Shown here: positions 34,598 through 42,127 of the stretch, piece after piece
Numbering within the stretch: the first letter of the stretch is position 1
Layout: each line of letters starts with the position of its first letter
Source of the DNA: PALSA-610 sp038213435
GTDB taxonomy: Bacteria > Actinomycetota > Acidimicrobiia > IMCC26256 > PALSA-610
Length of the DNA: 64,000 nt
Direction: 5' to 3'
Assembly (NCBI GenBank): GCA_038213435.1
Contig: JBBQTI010000017.1
Coordinates: forward strand, 9,297 to 73,296
Program-made: the position numbers and the translations under genes
The notes under the pieces: generated by a model
What the model was told of the DNA's origin: nothing
What the model saw: the letters and a program-made list of their open reading frames with translations, nothing else
Databases searched by the model: none

Positions 34598-35490
34598 TAG
34601 CCGACTCCCGCGGGTCCCTGGCTCATGGCACGGTAAATACGCTCGAGATCCTCGAGGTTCGCGAACTCGATCAGCACTCGGCCATGCCGGGCGCCCATCG
34701 TGATCCTGACCCGAGTCTCGAGGTAGTCGCCGAGGAGCTCTTCGAGCTCCATCAGCCCCGGCGCGCGCAGCCGGCCACCGGGGTCCGCCGCCGCGGCCGC
34801 GACCTCGGTCTTGGCCGAAGCCGGCTCCTGGCGCTTACGAATCGCCTCTTCTACCTCCCGAACCGAGAGGTCTTCGGCGACGACCCGCCGCGCGAGTTGC
34901 TCTTGGAAGGCACGGTCCGGTGTCCCGAGCAGCGCCCGTGCGTGACCCATACGAATTGTTCGGTCCTTGAGGCATCGCTGAATAGACGGCGGTAGCTGCA
35001 GGAGCCGAAGCGTGTTCGTGATCGTCACCCGGCTCTTTCCCACGCGCGTCGCCACCTCGTCGTGGGTCAGTGAGAAATCCTCGATCAGCTGTTGATACGC
35101 GCCTGCTTCCTCGAGCGGATTCAGCTCCTCCCGCTGGACGTTCTCGACAATGGCGTGTTGGAGCATGGCCGCGTCGTCCGCGACGCGCACCATCGCCGGC
35201 ACGGTTTGCAGACCGACGCGACGGGCCGCTCGCCAACGCCGCTCGCCCGCGATGAGCTCGTAGCCGCCGTTCTCTGCGGCGCGCACGAGGACGGGCTGCA
35301 GGATGCCGACCTCGCGGATCGAATCGGCGAGCCCGGCCAGGGTCTCCTCGTCGAAGTATTCGCGCGGCTGTTGAGGGTTCGGCCTGATCTCCGCGGTCGG
35401 GATATCGGCCAGACCGCCGGCCTTTTCCGCGACCGTCCCGGTCGGGATCAGGGCACCGAGCCCCCTACCCAGCCCTCCGGGTCGCGCCAC
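34594..35490 (-). CDS. parB: Chromosome-partitioning protein ParB
   Basis: A 298-residue ParB starting at GTG. The N terminus GGLGRGLGALIP is typical; the CTPase domain has the IRPNPQQPREYFDEE and GYELIAGERRWRAARR motifs, and a helix-turn-helix (LTHDEVATRVGKSRVTITNTLRLLQLP) recognises parS. The C-terminal dimerisation domain ends near DLERIYRAMS. ParB loads at parS and spreads as a clamp to organise the origin. It overlaps parA by 26 bases and its end overlaps the convergent cwlM-like gene by four. Confidence 0.97.
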   Translation of the reverse strand: MARPGGLGRGLGALIPTGTVAEKAGGLADIPTAEIRPNPQQPREYFDEETLAGLADSIREVGILQPVLVRAAENGGYELIAGERRWRAARRVGLQTVPAMVRVADDAAMLQHAIVENVQREELNPLEEAGAYQQLIEDFSLTHDEVATRVGKSRVTITNTLRLLQLPPSIQRCLKDRTIRMGHARALLGTPDRAFQEQLARRVVAEDLSVREVEEAIRKRQEPASAKTEVAAAAADPGGRLRAPGLMELEELLGDYLETRVRITMGARHGRVLIEFANLEDLERIYRAMSQGPAGVGY

Positions 35491-36520
35491 GGCTCACCTC
35501 CTTGGCCAGCTCGCGATATGCGAGAGCGCCTCGCGAGGTCGAATCGAACACCGTCACCGGTTGACCGAACGACGGCGCTTCCGAGATACGCACCGTTCTC
35601 GGGACGACCGTTCGATAGACCTTCGCTCCGAAATGCGCCCGAACTTCCCGTTCTACCTGCTCGGCCAACTTCGTCCGGGCGTCGTACATCGTGAGCACGA
35701 TTCCGCGCACCTCGAGCGCCGGATTCAGGTTCGATTTCACGAGCGCAACGTTGCGGAGGAGTTGTCCGAGGCCCTCGAGCGCGTAGTACTCGCATTGGAT
35801 CGGCACGATGACGTCATCCGAAGCCGCGAGGCCGTTGACCGTGAGGAGCCCGAGCGAGGGTGGGCAGTCGATCAAGGTGAAATCGTAGGAGCCGCTGATC
35901 TGGGCGAGCGCGCGGCGCAGCTTCAGCTCCCGTGAGAACGCGGGCACGAGCTCGATCTCGGCCCCGGCAAGGTCGATGGTGGCAGGGACGACGAACAGAT
36001 TCTGCACGGTCGTTGGTTCGGTGCAGTCGTCGATCGGTGCGTCGTTCATGATCACGTCGTAGATCGAGCCTTCGACATTGCGGTGGCTGATCCCCATACC
36101 GGTCGTCGCGTTGCCCTGCGGATCGAGGTCGATGACCAGCACGCGGTACTCGAGCTCGGCGAGCGCGGCGCCGAGGTTCACGGCGGTCGTGGTCTTCCCG
36201 ACCCCGCCCTTCTGATTCGCGATCGATATCACGAGGGGGAGTTGAACCTCTTCATCGGACTGCTCGCCGCCCCGGGCCCTCAGCGAGGCGAGCGCCTCGG
36301 GCGGTGGTACCGGAATGGCGGGTCCGGGCCCGTCGGGCTCGACCCGAATGTCGTCTTCCTTCTGGACATCCGGCGCGCCTTCGGTCTGCACGGACGCTTC
36401 GGGAATCGGCGGTTGCACGGGTTCAATTTCGCCCTCGAGCGGCTTCTCGGTGGCGCGCGTTGACCCTCGCCCCCCGAACCAGCGCTTGCGGCCCTGGGCG
36501 AGCGCGTCGTCAGATGCCAT
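35465..36520 (-). CDS. parA: Chromosome-partitioning ATPase ParA
   Basis: A 351-residue ParA. The deviant Walker A motif is KGGVGKTTTAVNLGAAL (from about residue 103), followed by VLVIDLDPQGNATTG and FTLIDCPPSLG. It moves origin regions by ATP-dependent binding to the nucleoid. An N-terminal extension of about 95 residues, rich in Pro, Glu and Asp (EPVQPPIPEASVQTE), precedes the ATPase; many ParA proteins lack one, and mycobacterial ParA has a shorter version. The ATG is preceded by GGAGG six bases away. It shares an operon with parB. Confidence 0.96.
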   Translation of the reverse strand: MASDDALAQGRKRWFGGRGSTRATEKPLEGEIEPVQPPIPEASVQTEGAPDVQKEDDIRVEPDGPGPAIPVPPPEALASLRARGGEQSDEEVQLPLVISIANQKGGVGKTTTAVNLGAALAELEYRVLVIDLDPQGNATTGMGISHRNVEGSIYDVIMNDAPIDDCTEPTTVQNLFVVPATIDLAGAEIELVPAFSRELKLRRALAQISGSYDFTLIDCPPSLGLLTVNGLAASDDVIVPIQCEYYALEGLGQLLRNVALVKSNLNPALEVRGIVLTMYDARTKLAEQVEREVRAHFGAKVYRTVVPRTVRISEAPSFGQPVTVFDSTSRGALAYRELAKEVSRGATRRAG

Positions 36521-36663
36521 TCCTCGCCTCCAAAAGGGACGTGATCGGGCGCACGACCCGGCGCTTTCGGCCGGCGGACTCGCCGCAGATCCGTGGCGCA
36601 CATCGCGCGAAGCCGGCGCATCGTACTACTGACGTGCGGCGATACAACAGGCTTCAACACCAA

Positions 36664-36679
36664 TGTTTCACGTGAAACA
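36664..36679. promoter_or_regulatory. parS site (perfect consensus)
   Basis: The 16-base palindrome TGTTTCACGTGAAACA matches the bacterial parS consensus exactly. It lies between parA and rsmG, the classical location, and should load ParB. Confidence 0.95.
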
Positions 36680-36745
36680 TCGAAATTTGCGGCCCCTCGC
36701 CTTTGTCGAGACCATAATCGTTCGTGTTACGAGATCCCGCGGTCA

Positions 36746-36761
36746 TGTTTCACGTGGAACA
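36746..36761. promoter_or_regulatory. parS site (15 of 16)
   Basis: TGTTTCACGTGGAACA differs from the consensus by one base. It abuts the rsmG stop codon at 36762-36764 and lies 66 bases from the first parS site. Two sites so close would let ParB nucleate cooperatively. Confidence 0.9.
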
Positions 36762-37409
36762 TCACCAAAGAGGTCGCTTGGCCGGTCGGCCCACCCCACG
36801 CGGGAATCGCACGGGAGCACGGGCGACCTTGCGCACCACCGCGTAGTGCGCGCCCGCGCGTTCGACCTGCTCAGCGGCCTCGAACCCGAGCCCCTCCAGC
36901 TGGTCCGACGGCCATCGGCGACTGGCGTTCGCCGGGTCTGGCGGCTCGCTCACGACCAACACGCCGCCGACCTTCACGAGACCGGCGGCGATCTCCGCGG
37001 TCACCGCCGGCTCGGCGAAACTCCTTGCCGTCACTAGCTCGAACCGCTCCCGGTGATCCGACGAACGCGCGACCACCTCCGCCCGCTGTTCGAGCACCTC
37101 GATACGATCCCCGAGGCCCACCTGTACCAGGGCTTCTCGTAGCCCCGCGCCGCGACGTTGGTTGCTGTCGACCAGGATCCCCCGAGACCCGGGCCACCGG
37201 AGGCCCAGCACGAGCCCGGGGATGCCGGCGCCGGTTCCGAGATCACCGAAGTTCGCCGGTTCCCGGCCGAGCGCCGCCTCTGCTGCCTCCGCGAACCCCT
37301 CGGAGTGGCCGATGTGCGCCTGAACCGGGCCCGGACCGAGAAACCCGGCGACGCGGGCGCGTTCGAGCGCCGCGCGTAAGGCGTCCGTTTCGGGGCTGAC
37401 CTCAGGCAT
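36762..37409 (-). CDS. rsmG: 16S rRNA (guanine-N7) methyltransferase RsmG
   Basis: A 215-residue RsmG if the ATG at 37407-37409 is used; a GTG nine codons earlier is possible and neither has a strong ribosome site. The methyltransferase fold shows FGDLGTGAGIPGLVLGLRWP, LVDSNQRRGAGLREAL and VTARSFAEPAVTAEIA. It methylates G527 of 16S rRNA; loss confers low-level streptomycin resistance. It belongs to the minus-strand chain rpmH-rnpA-yidD-yidC-jag-rsmG. Confidence 0.93.
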   Translation of the reverse strand: MPEVSPETDALRAALERARVAGFLGPGPVQAHIGHSEGFAEAAEAALGREPANFGDLGTGAGIPGLVLGLRWPGSRGILVDSNQRRGAGLREALVQVGLGDRIEVLEQRAEVVARSSDHRERFELVTARSFAEPAVTAEIAAGLVKVGGVLVVSEPPDPANASRRWPSDQLEGLGFEAAEQVERAGAHYAVVRKVARAPVRFPRGVGRPAKRPLW

Positions 37410-37463
37410 ACCTACAGGCCCTACTGCCGACGGCACCGACGCGGACCGAGGCCCGCCGGCTAC

Positions 37464-38468
37464 CTACGCGGGCAGGACTACCACTCGTCGCCGGGGTTCT
37501 TCGCCCTCCGACGTCGTTTCGACCCCGTCGATCTCGGAAATCACGTCGTGCACGACCTTGCGGTCGGCCGCTCCCATCGGCTCGAGTGCCCGCTCCTCGC
37601 CGGTCGCGGTGACCTCGGCGGCCACCTGCCGGGCAAACTCGGCGAGCGCCGCGCGCCGCCGCTGTCGGTACCCCGCGACGTCGACGTGGACCCAGGCACT
37701 GTGCCCGCCTGCGTGGTGCTGGACGACTGCCCGTACGACCTCCTCGAGCGCGTGGATCGTGACTCCACGCGGCCCGACGAGCGCGCCCAAGCCGTCGCCC
37801 TCGATGTGCACCGTCACGTCGTCTTCGTCGATCTCAGTGCGGACGGAGGCCGAAAAGCCCATCGTCCCGACGAGTTCGTCGGCGAACGCCGCCGCGTGCT
37901 CCGCCTGGTTCGCTACCGGAACGGTATCCACATCGCCCTCCGCTTTCAGCTTGTCGTCCGGATTCGCCGGTTGCTCGCCGGAGGCCACAGCGCGCGCGCC
38001 GCCTCCGCTTCCCCGGCCTCGACCACCCCGGCGGCGACGTCCGCCGCCTTGGTCCGGAGCCCTCTCCGACGATTGCCTTGCCTCTTTCGGCTCGCTCGGC
38101 TCCCGCGATCCATCGCCCGCGTCGGGCCTCGTCTTCTCGGGGCGATCTCCCGCGCGCCCGCTACGCGGCGATCCCGGGCTGCCCCGTCCACCGGCGCTTC
38201 GTCCACTACCGCCTCGTCCACCGCCGCCTCCGGAGCGTTGGGAGTGTTCGTTCGGTCGGCGTCGCCGCTTACGGTCGGACGGCTTCTCCCGTGAGATCGG
38301 CTTCACCCGCGCCCGGATGCGCGCGTCGCCTCGGGCGATGCCGAACAGGCCCCTGCGCGCCTCGTCGACGACCTCGTACTCCAGCTCGTCCTCCACGACG
38401 CCCAACCGATCGAGCGCGAGCTCCTTCGCGTCCTCGATCGTGCGCGCGGTCACCTCGATCCAATCCAT
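37464..38468 (-). CDS. jag: Jag/KhpB-type RNA-binding protein
   Basis: A 334-residue protein with a Jag-N domain (residues 1-52, WIEVTARTIEDAKELALDRLGV), a disordered insertion of about 125 residues rich in Gly, Arg and Ser (SGGGGGRGGSGRS), a KH domain with GALVGPRGVTIHALEEVV, and a C-terminal R3H domain (YRQRRRAALAEFARQVA). Jag/KhpB binds RNA and affects cell division and elongation. The RG-rich insertion is longer than is usual. It lies three bases after yidC on the same strand, an arrangement conserved across many bacteria. Confidence 0.93.
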   Translation of the reverse strand: MDWIEVTARTIEDAKELALDRLGVVEDELEYEVVDEARRGLFGIARGDARIRARVKPISREKPSDRKRRRRPNEHSQRSGGGGGRGGSGRSAGGRGSPGSPRSGRAGDRPEKTRPDAGDGSREPSEPKEARQSSERAPDQGGGRRRRGGRGRGSGGGARAVASGEQPANPDDKLKAEGDVDTVPVANQAEHAAAFADELVGTMGFSASVRTEIDEDDVTVHIEGDGLGALVGPRGVTIHALEEVVRAVVQHHAGGHSAWVHVDVAGYRQRRRAALAEFARQVAAEVTATGEERALEPMGAADRKVVHDVISEIDGVETTSEGEEPRRRVVVLPA

Positions 38469-38471
38469 AGG

Positions 38472-39440
38472 TCAGCGCTTTCGCTTCCTCTTCTTGCGGC
38501 GGGCGTTCGGTGACGGTCTGGCCGAGGGTCTGGGCGCGCTACGGGGCGGACCGTTTGCCGCGGGTGGTGGTGAATCCTCCGGTTCCGGCGGCGGGGCCGC
38601 TGGGGTCGATGCCGCCGCTGAGGCCGGAGCCGCCGCGCCCCCGTGCTCTTCCTCGTACATCTTGTTGAGGACGAAGTGCTGCTGGCCGATCCGCCAGAAG
38701 TTCGACACCACGAAGTAGACCGTGGTGGCCGCGCTGAACCCGTACGAGATCAGCCCGAAGAAAATCGGCATGATCTTGGTGATGGCTTGCATCTGCGCGT
38801 TCGGCGCGGCGCCCCCCGACCGCAGCTGCCGCGCCTGCGTCTGGCGGACCTGGTACCAGCCCGAGACGATCACCAGCGCCAGGAGGACGACGTATGGGAA
38901 CGCGGTCCCGAAGCCCTCCTTGACCGCGTTGGCCGCCGACAGGTTGAGGTGCATCCCCAGGAAACGCAGCGCGCCCGGAGGGCTCGTCTTGATGGTTTGG
39001 CTGCACTTACCCGGGTCCTGAATGCCGCAGATGTCGACGTACAGCTTGGAGAACGTCCCCGTACGCGGGACGTGGTATTGAATGCCCGGGTGCCGGAAGG
39101 TACCCAAGACCGCGATGCCGATCGGCAGGATCAACAGAAGCGGAAGGCACCCGGCCAGGGGATTGATCTTGTTCTCCTGGTAGTACTTCAGCAGCTCTTC
39201 GTTCTGCTTGGCGCGATCCTCCTTGTACTTCTGTTGGATCTTCTTGATCTCCGGCTGGACCCGCTGCATCAGGATCATCGACCGCGTCTGCTTCGCGATC
39301 AGCGGCAGCTGGATGAACATCACGATCAGGGTCAGCACGATGATCGCCAGACCGAGGCTGTGCGTGGGGTAGTAGAGAACCGCGAGCAACCATCCGACCG
39401 CCTCGTAGAGGGGATCGAGGAAACTGCCGGCGGCTAACAC
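38472..39440 (-). CDS. yidC: Membrane protein insertase YidC
   Basis: A 322-residue YidC/Oxa1 insertase from GTG inside the end of yidD. Five helices can be traced, the first after FLDPLYEAVGWLLAVLYYPTHSLGLAIIVLT. The hydrophilic cytoplasmic loop MQRVQPEIKKIQQKYKEDRAKQNEELLKYY and the INPLAGCLPLLLILPIGIAVL helix are diagnostic. The groove Arg is probably in IAKQTRSM. It inserts membrane proteins alone or with Sec. The C-terminal tail is Pro/Ala-rich and ends in a basic KRKRKR-like segment that likely contacts the ribosome. Confidence 0.95.
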   Translation of the reverse strand: MLAAGSFLDPLYEAVGWLLAVLYYPTHSLGLAIIVLTLIVMFIQLPLIAKQTRSMILMQRVQPEIKKIQQKYKEDRAKQNEELLKYYQENKINPLAGCLPLLLILPIGIAVLGTFRHPGIQYHVPRTGTFSKLYVDICGIQDPGKCSQTIKTSPPGALRFLGMHLNLSAANAVKEGFGTAFPYVVLLALVIVSGWYQVRQTQARQLRSGGAAPNAQMQAITKIMPIFFGLISYGFSAATTVYFVVSNFWRIGQQHFVLNKMYEEEHGGAAAPASAAASTPAAPPPEPEDSPPPAANGPPRSAPRPSARPSPNARRKKRKRKR

Positions 39441-39691
39441 GAGTGACCGCCGACATCGGCGTGCGATCGGAGCGGTACCGGGTCGAATCCGCGCCCGCCC
39501 AGCGGATGGCATCGGCTCAGCCGTCGCATCGACATCCAAGATCCCCGAAATGCACCGTGCGCGGTCACAGCCTCACGCGCGTACTTCGAGCACGACGGTA
39601 TGAAGCGGCACGGTGACGGACGGTGCGTGCTCAACTGTTGGTACAGGTTGATGCTGCAGACGAGAAATCGCGCAGAACGTGACTGATTCAT
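39434..39691 (-). CDS. yidD: Membrane protein insertion efficiency factor YidD
   Basis: An 85-residue YidD with the three conserved Cys of the family: YQQLSTHRPSPCRFIPSCSKYAREAVTAHG, then GSWMSMRRLSRCHPLGGRGFDPVP. YidD associates with the inner membrane and assists YidC. It overlaps both neighbours: its ATG shares bases with the rnpA stop, and yidC begins within its last codons. Confidence 0.95.
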   Translation of the reverse strand: MNQSRSARFLVCSINLYQQLSTHRPSPCRFIPSCSKYAREAVTAHGAFRGSWMSMRRLSRCHPLGGRGFDPVPLRSHADVGGHSC

Positions 39692-40158
39692 GGGTTTCCG
39701 TCCGACAACTCCGCGAGAATCGCACGTAGAGTGCTCGAAAGCTGGGGGTATGGGGCGTGCGCCGACCTCGCATTTGCGCTCACGAGGTATGCCGCGCCCG
39801 GTTCGAGCGTGCGCGCATGCTCACGCACGGCTGCTCGGAGGCGTCGACGGACGCGGTTTCGGGTGACGGCGTCGCCCACAGAGCGTCCGACCGAGAACGC
39901 GACGCGCGGCGGTTCCAGAGTCGGCCCGGTCACGGCGGTTCTCACCTCGAGACTCCCCGCGCGCCGACGTCGACCGCGCGCCAGCGCCCGAAACGATGAT
40001 TGTCCACGGACGCGCCAGATCAGGCCGAAAGCTGGGAGCGGCCTTTGCTGCGGCGACGTCGAATCACCGCGCGGCCCGCTCGATTGCGCATCCGGAGGCG
40101 GAATCCGTGCTTCTTCTTCCGTCTGCGGTTGTTCGGCTGGAATGTCCGTTTCACCCAT
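39688..40158 (-). CDS. rnpA: Ribonuclease P protein component, long form overlapping rpmH
   Basis: The conserved RnpA sequence starts near residue 45 (FGLIWRVRGQSSFRALARG) and includes VAFSVGRSVGDAVTRNRVRRRLRAAVRE. RnpA supports the catalytic RNA in tRNA 5' maturation. No ATG, GTG or TTG occurs in this frame between the conserved region and the ATG at 40156-40158, which lies four bases upstream of the rpmH GTG. Using that start gives 156 residues with a 44-residue acidic/Pro-rich extension, and nests rpmH wholly inside rnpA in another frame. A non-standard CTG start after rpmH is the alternative. The ATG has only two bases between it and GAGGAGG. Confidence 0.85.
   Translation of the reverse strand: MGETDIPAEQPQTEEEARIPPPDAQSSGPRGDSTSPQQRPLPAFGLIWRVRGQSSFRALARGRRRRAGSLEVRTAVTGPTLEPPRVAFSVGRSVGDAVTRNRVRRRLRAAVREHARTLEPGAAYLVSANARSAHAPYPQLSSTLRAILAELSDGNP
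40020..40154 (-). CDS. rpmH: 50S ribosomal protein L34
   Basis: A 44-residue L34, VKRTFQPNNRRRKKKHGFRL, then RMRNRAGRAVIRRRRSKGRSQLSA, fully typical. It starts at GTG with GAGGAGG six bases upstream. It lies inside the longer rnpA frame. L34 is the first gene of the minus-strand chain leading away from the origin. Confidence 0.96.
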   Translation of the reverse strand: MKRTFQPNNRRRKKKHGFRLRMRNRAGRAVIRRRRSKGRSQLSA

Positions 40159-40242
40159 GGCCTCCTCGAACGCCCGGGCCGAGGTGGGGCCCCGGGGCGG
40201 GCGCGCGGCATTGCGGTGCACGCGCGCACAAGTGGATGGCAG

Positions 40243-40272
40243 AGTCTACGGCCAGACCACGAACATCAGCAA
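40243..40272 (-). promoter_or_regulatory. Candidate rpmH-rnpA promoter
   Basis: On the minus strand a -35 TTGCTG (40267-40272), an 18-base spacer and a -10 TAGACT (40243-40248) precede rpmH. Transcription would start near 40236, about 80 bases before the GTG. This is consensus matching by eye only. Confidence 0.4.
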
Positions 40273-40313
40273 TCGAGCGAATCGCGCGACCCTGCGGACT
40301 CCTGCAGGACTTG

Positions 40314-40343
40314 TTGGCACTCACCGGCACTACGAGATAGCGT
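40314..40343 (+). promoter_or_regulatory. Candidate dnaA promoter
   Basis: TTGGCA (40314-40319), an 18-base spacer and TAGCGT (40338-40343) form a plausible promoter about 177 bases before the dnaA ATG. DnaA boxes lie between it and the start codon, so autoregulation is possible. Confidence 0.3.
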
Positions 40344-40485
40344 GCCGCTCCCCCGGCAGACCGCATGGCCCCGGCCGTCCGGGCAGACTTTCGCGTGGGG
40401 CCGCGCCGTCGCAATACGGGGGCGCCGCATCCAACCAGGCCTGGAGTAGCCCGGCCGAGACGGTGGGCGGTGGCTTCTCCACATG

Positions 40486-40506
40486 TGTGGACATAGCTGT
40501 GGACAA
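40486..40506. promoter_or_regulatory. DnaA boxes upstream of dnaA
   Basis: Reverse-oriented TTGTCCACA occurs exactly at 40498-40506, and ATGTCCACA (one mismatch) at 40486-40494. They lie 14-34 bases before the dnaA start, where DnaA could repress its own gene or contribute to origin function. The rest of the 361-base rpmH-dnaA gap shows the two candidate promoters and nothing else I recognise. Confidence 0.65.
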
Positions 40507-40519
40507 TCGGGGAGTCGAC

Positions 40520-41917
40520 ATGGGCACTCCAGCGGCAGATGACCTTTGGGCGAAGGTCGCGGCGGCAGTTCGGGCTCAACTCTCCGAAGCCACCTGGAAC
40601 ACCTGGTTCCAGGGCGTCCACGCCCTGGACTGCACTGACGAGACCCTGATCCTCGGCGTCCCCAGCTCCGTCGCCGTCGAACGCATCCACACGAGCTACC
40701 TGGGTCTGCTGGCCGACGCCGTCCAGGCGTTCACCGGCGTCCCACACACCATCGAGCTCGTGGTCGACACCGCCCCCCGCGCCGACGCGGACGATGCCCT
40801 GGAACTGCCCCCGGATGCCGCTATCGACCTCACGGTCGAACGGTCCCGTCCCGAGCCCGAGCCGGCGAACGCCTGGCCCAGCACGCAGCTGAATGCCCGC
40901 TACACCTTCGACCAGTTCGTCATCGGAGCGTCGAACCGCTTCGCGCACGCGGCGGCCCTGAGCGTCGCCGAGAGCCCGGCACGGTCGTACAACCCGTTGT
41001 TCATCTACGGCCCGGCCGGCCTCGGGAAAACCCACCTTCTACACGCGATCGGTCACCACGTGCGCGCGCTGTTTTCGAGCAAGCGCATCCGTTACGTGTC
41101 GACCGAGACGATGATGAACGAATTCGTCGACGCAATGCGCGCCAAGGGCATGCCCGGCTTCAAGCGCCGCTACCGCGAGGTCGACGTGCTGCTGGTCGAC
41201 GACATCCAGTTCCTCGAGCGGACCGAGCAGCTCCAAGAAGAGTTCTTCTACACGTTCAACGACCTGCACGGCCGGGGCAGCCAGATCGTGATCTCGTCCG
41301 ACCGGCCCCCCAAGTCGATCGCGACCATCGAGGATCGCCTCCGGAGCCGGTTCGAGTGGGGACTCATCACCGATATCCAACCGCCCGAGTTCGAGACCCG
41401 GCTCGCCATCTTGCGCAAGAAAGCCGACGCCGACCATCTCGAGGGCATCCCCGATGCCGTGCTCGCGTTCATCGCCGACAACGTCGTCGACAACGTCCGC
41501 GAGCTCGAGGGCTCGCTGACCCGCATCGCCGCCTATTCCAGCCTGCACCGGCTCCCGCTCACCGAGGAGATTGCCAAGCAGGTCCTCGCCGACCTGCTCC
41601 CGGCGACGAGACCGAGAGTGATCACTCCGCAGCTGATCCTCGAGACGACGGCCAAGATGTTCGGGTGGACGATCGACGACCTCTGTGGAAAAAGCCGGCG
41701 GCGTCCGCTGGTGACGGCCCGTCAAATTGGCATGTACGTGTTCCGCGAGCTCACCGACTACAGCTATCCGAAGATCGCAGAGGAGTTCGGAGGACGTGAT
41801 CACACCACGGTCATGCACGCGTGCGAGAAGATTCGGGGCCAGATGGCAGAAAAACGCGTGGTGTTCGAGCAGGTCAACGACCTCATCAACCGGATCAAGC
41901 ACGGCACGAGTGGATAA
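40520..41917 (+). CDS. dnaA: Chromosomal replication initiator DnaA
   Basis: A 465-residue DnaA starting at ATG with GGGGAG six bases upstream. Domain I (LWAKVAAAVRAQLSEATWNTWFQG) is followed by a short acidic linker, the AAA+ domain with Walker A YGPAGLGKTHLLHAIG and Walker B VDVLLVDDIQFLERTEQLQEEFF, and domain IV with GGRDHTTVMHACEKI, which reads DnaA boxes. It opens the origin and recruits the helicase. Domain II (about 35 residues) is short compared with streptomycetes. DnaA boxes flank it on both sides. Confidence 0.98.
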   Translation: MGTPAADDLWAKVAAAVRAQLSEATWNTWFQGVHALDCTDETLILGVPSSVAVERIHTSYLGLLADAVQAFTGVPHTIELVVDTAPRADADDALELPPDAAIDLTVERSRPEPEPANAWPSTQLNARYTFDQFVIGASNRFAHAAALSVAESPARSYNPLFIYGPAGLGKTHLLHAIGHHVRALFSSKRIRYVSTETMMNEFVDAMRAKGMPGFKRRYREVDVLLVDDIQFLERTEQLQEEFFYTFNDLHGRGSQIVISSDRPPKSIATIEDRLRSRFEWGLITDIQPPEFETRLAILRKKADADHLEGIPDAVLAFIADNVVDNVRELEGSLTRIAAYSSLHRLPLTEEIAKQVLADLLPATRPRVITPQLILETTAKMFGWTIDDLCGKSRRRPLVTARQIGMYVFRELTDYSYPKIAEEFGGRDHTTVMHACEKIRGQMAEKRVVFEQVNDLINRIKHGTSG

Positions 41918-42127
41918 CACTGTGGACGGCTGCCGGCGTCATCGACTGCGCGGGGGAGAACGACCACGCGGTGAGCGGATTGCCTCCGACCCTGTGCACA
42001 TCGGTGGACGACGGGGTGGGAACGCGTTCCCCCTCCGACCTGCAAGTACGCGGGGTTGTCCACAATCCACAGCTCCTACTACTACAAAGAGCAAGAATTC
42101 AGATTCGAAAGCATCGAGGAGGGCAGT
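41918..42127. other. Probable replication origin (oriC) between dnaA and dnaN
   Basis: The 210-base dnaA-dnaN gap holds several DnaA-box-like 9-mers. An exact TTGTCCACA is at 42056-42064, a near match (TTATCCACT reversed) ends the dnaA gene at 41909-41917, and weaker ones are near 41921-41929 and 42064-42072. In mycobacteria and streptomycetes the origin occupies this same gap. The gap is short and not strikingly AT-rich, so the unwinding element is not obvious. GC-skew and marker-frequency data would settle it. Confidence 0.6.

Noticed and set aside
41909..42127. An AT-rich DNA unwinding element in oriC
   Set aside because: No stretch in the gap is clearly AT-rich by eye, so I could not place one.
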